DNA from: Cerasicoccus sp. TK19100
GTDB taxonomy: Bacteria > Verrucomicrobiota > Verrucomicrobiia > Opitutales > Cerasicoccaceae
Length of the DNA stretch: 64,000 nt
Assembly: GCF_027257155.1 (NCBI RefSeq)
Contig: NZ_JAPWDU010000002.1
Coordinates: forward strand, 1 to 64,000
Direction: 5' to 3'
Part shown: positions 61,847 to 64,000 of the stretch, piece by piece
Layout of the letters: each line of letters opens with the position of its first letter
Numbering within the stretch: position 1 is the stretch's first letter
The notes under the pieces: generated by a model
What the model saw: only the letters and a program-made list of their open reading frames with translations
The model's database searches: none
Told to the model about the DNA's origin: nothing
Position numbers and translations under genes: made by a program

Positions 61847-62107
61847 TTAGTACATTTCCAGAATCTGCTCGCGGCGCATGCTGTACTCTGCCGGAGTCAT
61901 ACCACCAGAGGCGTAGCTGCGGTCGAGCTGCTGCATTTGCATGACGCGTTTTTCGCTGGCAGTCATTTGCTGAGCTGCAGCTGCGGGTGATTCAGCCATT
62001 GGCTCGGCGGGCTTGGTCGTCGTCGTGTCTGCGGTATCAGTTGATTCGCAGCCAACGTTTACGAGCAGGCCAGCGAGTAGGGTGATGATGAGTAGCGATT
62101 TATTCAT
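61847..62107 (-). CDS. Small lipoprotein
   Basis: An 86-residue secreted lipoprotein: signal 'MNKSLLIITLLAGLLVNVGC', lipobox VNVGC with Cys20 (a Val at -3 and Gly at -1), then a Thr/Ala/Pro-rich tether and a helical C-terminus with 'ASEKRVMQMQQLDRSYASGG' that ends 'MRREQILEMY'. Short amphipathic C-terminal sequence of this kind (SHOCT-like) often mediates oligomerisation. Family not recognised. Just upstream of holB on the same strand with a 17-base gap. Confidence 0.8.
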   Translation of the reverse strand: MNKSLLIITLLAGLLVNVGCESTDTADTTTTKPAEPMAESPAAAAQQMTASEKRVMQMQQLDRSYASGGMTPAEYSMRREQILEMY

Positions 62108-62200
62108 AGGTCTGTGTGTGTGGTTGTGTAGTGTGTCAATGTGCTACATTAAGCGCTTTTCGGCAAGCGTAATAATACAGCAGTCTTGGCGCCAGAGGTC

Positions 62201-62228
62201 TTGACAAGGCGCGCGGTCTTTTCATTAT
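62201..62228 (+). promoter_or_regulatory. Sigma-70 promoter of nusA
   Basis: TTGACA (62201-62206), 16-base spacer, CATTAT (62223-62228; four of six). It starts transcription near 62235, giving a leader of about 70 bases with a terminator-like hairpin. Confidence 0.65.
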
Positions 62229-62260
62229 CGACGGTTAAAACAACTATCCGGTCAAACGAT

Positions 62261-62286
62261 AGGTGGGTCTCGGCCCACTTTTTTTT
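62261..62286 (+). terminator. Attenuator-like terminator in the nusA leader
   Basis: Stem 62261-62267 with 62274-62280 (GTGGG/CCCAC core plus A-U and G-U pairs), six-base loop, followed at once by a run of eight T (62279-62286). It ends 19 bases before the nusA ATG, inside the leader of the promoter at 62201, with no upstream gene on this strand. It should act as an attenuator on nusA itself. Confidence 0.8.
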
Positions 62287-62305
62287 ATTTTAAAAACCCA
62301 CACCA

Positions 62306-63550
62306 ATGAGCAACGAAATCCTGTCAGTCCTCGAATACATGGAAAAGGAAAAGGGAATCAGTCGTGATGACATGATTCAGACTATTTCCTCTGCGATTCG
62401 CAATGCGGCGCAACGCGGCGTCAACGCAGGCCAGGAGCTGAAGGTAGAGATCAATCCCCGCAATGGTGCCCTCAAGGCCTGGGCGGAGCTTACGGTGGTC
62501 GACTCGGTCAGTGATCCTACCAGCGAAATCCATATTGAAAAGGCCGGCGTCTATAAGAAAGACGCCCAGATCGGTGACCTCGTTTACCGCGAAGTCGATC
62601 CAGCATTCCTCGGCCGCATTGCCGCTCAGACTGCCCGTCAGGCAATCATGCAGCGCATCCGCCAGTTTGAGAAGGAGCGTATTTTTGACGACTATAAGGA
62701 CCAAGTGGGCGACGTCGTCACCGGTGTGGTTCGCCGCCGCGAGCGTGGCGACTTGATCGTCGACCTCGGTAAGGCCGAAGCCGTGCTGCCGCCGCGTGAG
62801 CGCGTGCCCGGCGAAGATTACGCCCCGGGTGAGCGCATTCGCTGCCTGCTGCTGAAGATTGACACCACCCCGCGCGGGCCGGAGCTAATCCTCAGCCGCG
62901 CCTCCCTGCATTTTGTCCGCCGCCTGTTTGAGCTGGAAGTCACGGAAATCGCTGATGGCACCGTTTCGATTGAAGGGATGGCACGTGAGCCAGGTTACCG
63001 TTCGAAGCTGGCCGTCCACAGCAACGACACCAAGGTCGACCCGGTCGGTGCTTGCGTCGGTGCGCGTGGTGCCCGCGTTAAGAGCATTGTTCGCGAGCTC
63101 GGCGGTGAAAAGATCGATATTATTAAGTTCGATCCGGACCCCATTGCCTTGCTCCACGAAGCGATCAAGCCGGCTATTCCGCGCAACATCCGCATGGACG
63201 AAGAGCACCGCCGCATCTACTTCGAAGTCAACGAGGAAGACCTTTCCATCGCCATTGGCCGTCGCGGTCAAAACGCGAAACTGACCTCAAAGCTCCTGGG
63301 CTGGCGCCTCGACATCGGCAAGCTCAAGGTGCAAGAGCAGGGATTCGACGAAAAGCGCCAGGAGGCGATTTTGTTGTTGGCGGAACGCACCGGCCTGCAA
63401 GTGCCGCGCGCGGCAATTCTCGTCGACAACGGCTTGAACAACATCGAGGCATTTGCCGGTGTTGAAGCCGACGACCTCATGGACATGGGCCTCAACGAAG
63501 AAGAAGCCAACATGGTCATCGCCAAGGTAGCCGAATCGATTTCTGGCTAA
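62306..63550 (+). CDS. nusA: Transcription termination/antitermination factor NusA
   Basis: A 414-residue RNA polymerase-binding factor. N-terminal domain (1-130), S1 domain (about 131-205; '[20 protein letters not shown]'), KH1 ('[21 protein letters not shown]') and KH2 ('[21 protein letters not shown]'), then one C-terminal helix-hairpin-type repeat (about 345-414). Start at 62306 ([17 protein letters not shown]). No rimP gene precedes it, unlike the usual rimP-nusA-infB order; infB follows 67 bases later. Leader attenuation suggests autoregulation. Confidence 0.96.
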   Translation: MSNEILSVLEYMEKEKGISRDDMIQTISSAIRNAAQRGVNAGQELKVEINPRNGALKAWAELTVVDSVSDPTSEIHIEKAGVYKKDAQIGDLVYREVDPAFLGRIAAQTARQAIMQRIRQFEKERIFDDYKDQVGDVVTGVVRRRERGDLIVDLGKAEAVLPPRERVPGEDYAPGERIRCLLLKIDTTPRGPELILSRASLHFVRRLFELEVTEIADGTVSIEGMAREPGYRSKLAVHSNDTKVDPVGACVGARGARVKSIVRELGGEKIDIIKFDPDPIALLHEAIKPAIPRNIRMDEEHRRIYFEVNEEDLSIAIGRRGQNAKLTSKLLGWRLDIGKLKVQEQGFDEKRQEAILLLAERTGLQVPRAAILVDNGLNNIEAFAGVEADDLMDMGLNEEEANMVIAKVAESISG

Positions 63551-63617
63551 ATTGAGCAGCAAGAATACTGAACGAAGAACAAGAATTAACTGTAGAAGAA
63601 GACACCAATACTAATTT

Positions 63618-64000
63618 ATGAGCCGCAGAATATATGAGATCTCCAAGGAACTCGATATGGAGAACAAGGAGGTCATGGAAATCCTGCGCGAGCGGGGGTT
63701 TGAGGTGAAGAGTGCGTCCAGCACGATCGACAACATCTCAGCCGAAGCATTTATTGACGAATTTCGCAATCAGGCAAACTCCGAGGCTGAAAGCCCGGAG
63801 GAAACCGCGCCTGCGCCGGAAACTCCAACTCCAGCGCCCGCGCCCGCGCAACCCGTTAAGCCGAACATACCCGGTAACGCGATTGTAAAGTCCAAGGAAG
63901 ACCTGCAACGCGAGCGCGCGGAAAAAGAGGCCGCTGAAAAGAAGGCCCGCGAAGATGAAATCAACCGTCGCCGCGAAGAACGTGAAGCCGCTGCCCAGCC
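63618..64000 (+). CDS. infB: Translation initiation factor IF-2 (N-terminal part)
   Basis: Start at the ATG at 63618 (MSRRIYEISKELDMENKEVMEILRERGFEVKSA, cited here by its parts RRIYEISKELD and VMEILRERGFEVK), a typical IF2_N domain that binds the ribosome, then an Ala/Pro/Glu-rich linker with 'TPAPAPAQPVKPN' and 'KEAAEKKAREDEINRRREER'. The window ends inside the gene; the GTPase domain is outside. Follows nusA as usual. Confidence 0.93.
   Translation, partial: MSRRIYEISKELDMENKEVMEILRERGFEVKSASSTIDNISAEAFIDEFRNQANSEAESPEETAPAPETPTPAPAPAQPVKPNIPGNAIVKSKEDLQRERAEKEAAEKKAREDEINRRREEREAAAQ

Overview
The window is chromosomal DNA of a free-living, Gram-negative heterotroph, most likely a member of Verrucomicrobiota (class Opitutae or a near relative). 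Support for this: a long-form IspG of about 680 residues (the plant/PVC-type architecture), a PEP-CTERM protein, secreted proteins with Asp/Gly-rich 'DGDG...NMQEF' C-termini, a lipopolysaccharide-type glycosyltransferase cluster, an OprB-type porin, dense coding at about 55-58% GC, and frequent lack of clear Shine-Dalgarno sites. The phylum is an inference; no rRNA is present.

Layout. 1-4460: purC, a tRNA-Asn and a small cassette beside it (LysR regulator, SnoaL-like protein, short-chain dehydrogenase, alpha/beta hydrolase). 4461-5050: gene-free, with direct and inverted repeats. 5051-6897: aroA and a small membrane protein. 6959-21667: a complete nitrate assimilation island. It holds a LysR regulator, a divergent cytoplasmic NrtA/NasS-like sensor, an NrtA-NrtB-ATPase-ATPase nitrate importer, a fused DmsB-DmsC-like iron-sulfur/membrane-anchor protein, nitrate reductase NasA, a siroheme nitrite reductase and a CysJ-like diflavin reductase. 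Three promoter regions in the island carry TGGCATG-N4-(G/T)(T/G)GC sigma-54 (-24/-12) elements, which suggests one RpoN-controlled nitrogen regulon. 21691-26410: zf-HC2-like small protein, HAD phosphatase, two GT2 and two GT9 glycosyltransferases (cell-surface glycan). 26488-33892: thioredoxin-fold protein, nadB, YHYH protein, PhyH dioxygenase, folA, TolQ/ExbB-like protein, and a PTS-EIIA/diadenylate-cyclase fusion. 34005-41027: porin, tmk, an isolated nuoA, a subtilisin-like protease and ispG. 41324-43780: a three-gene pseudopilin operon. 43787-45688: a matrixin-like metalloprotease gene cut by an in-frame TGA. 45847-48549: metK-ahcY of the methyl cycle. 48721-55522: PEP-CTERM protein, DUF3095 protein, HAD hydrolase, EEP-family nuclease/phosphatase, glycine-zipper protein and GH42 beta-galactosidase. 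55623-55994: tmRNA (ssrA). 56070-64000: YihY, prfA, ispE, ptsI (EI), holB, a lipoprotein, nusA with an attenuator-like leader, and the start of infB.

How the genes work together: nitrate is imported by the ABC transporter, reduced to nitrite by NasA (electrons perhaps from the quinone pool through the DmsBC-like fusion), and nitrite is reduced to ammonium by NirA, probably fed from NADPH by the adjacent diflavin protein. The island's sigma-54 elements tie this to nitrogen status. EI and the EIIA-cyclase fusion suggest a route by which PTS phosphorylation could set c-di-AMP levels. The strongest candidates for undescribed biology are that EIIA-DAC fusion, the sigma-54 nitrate regulon with its dyad leader, the NrtB permease with a large periplasmic coiled coil, and the quinol-linked-looking assimilatory nitrate reductase.
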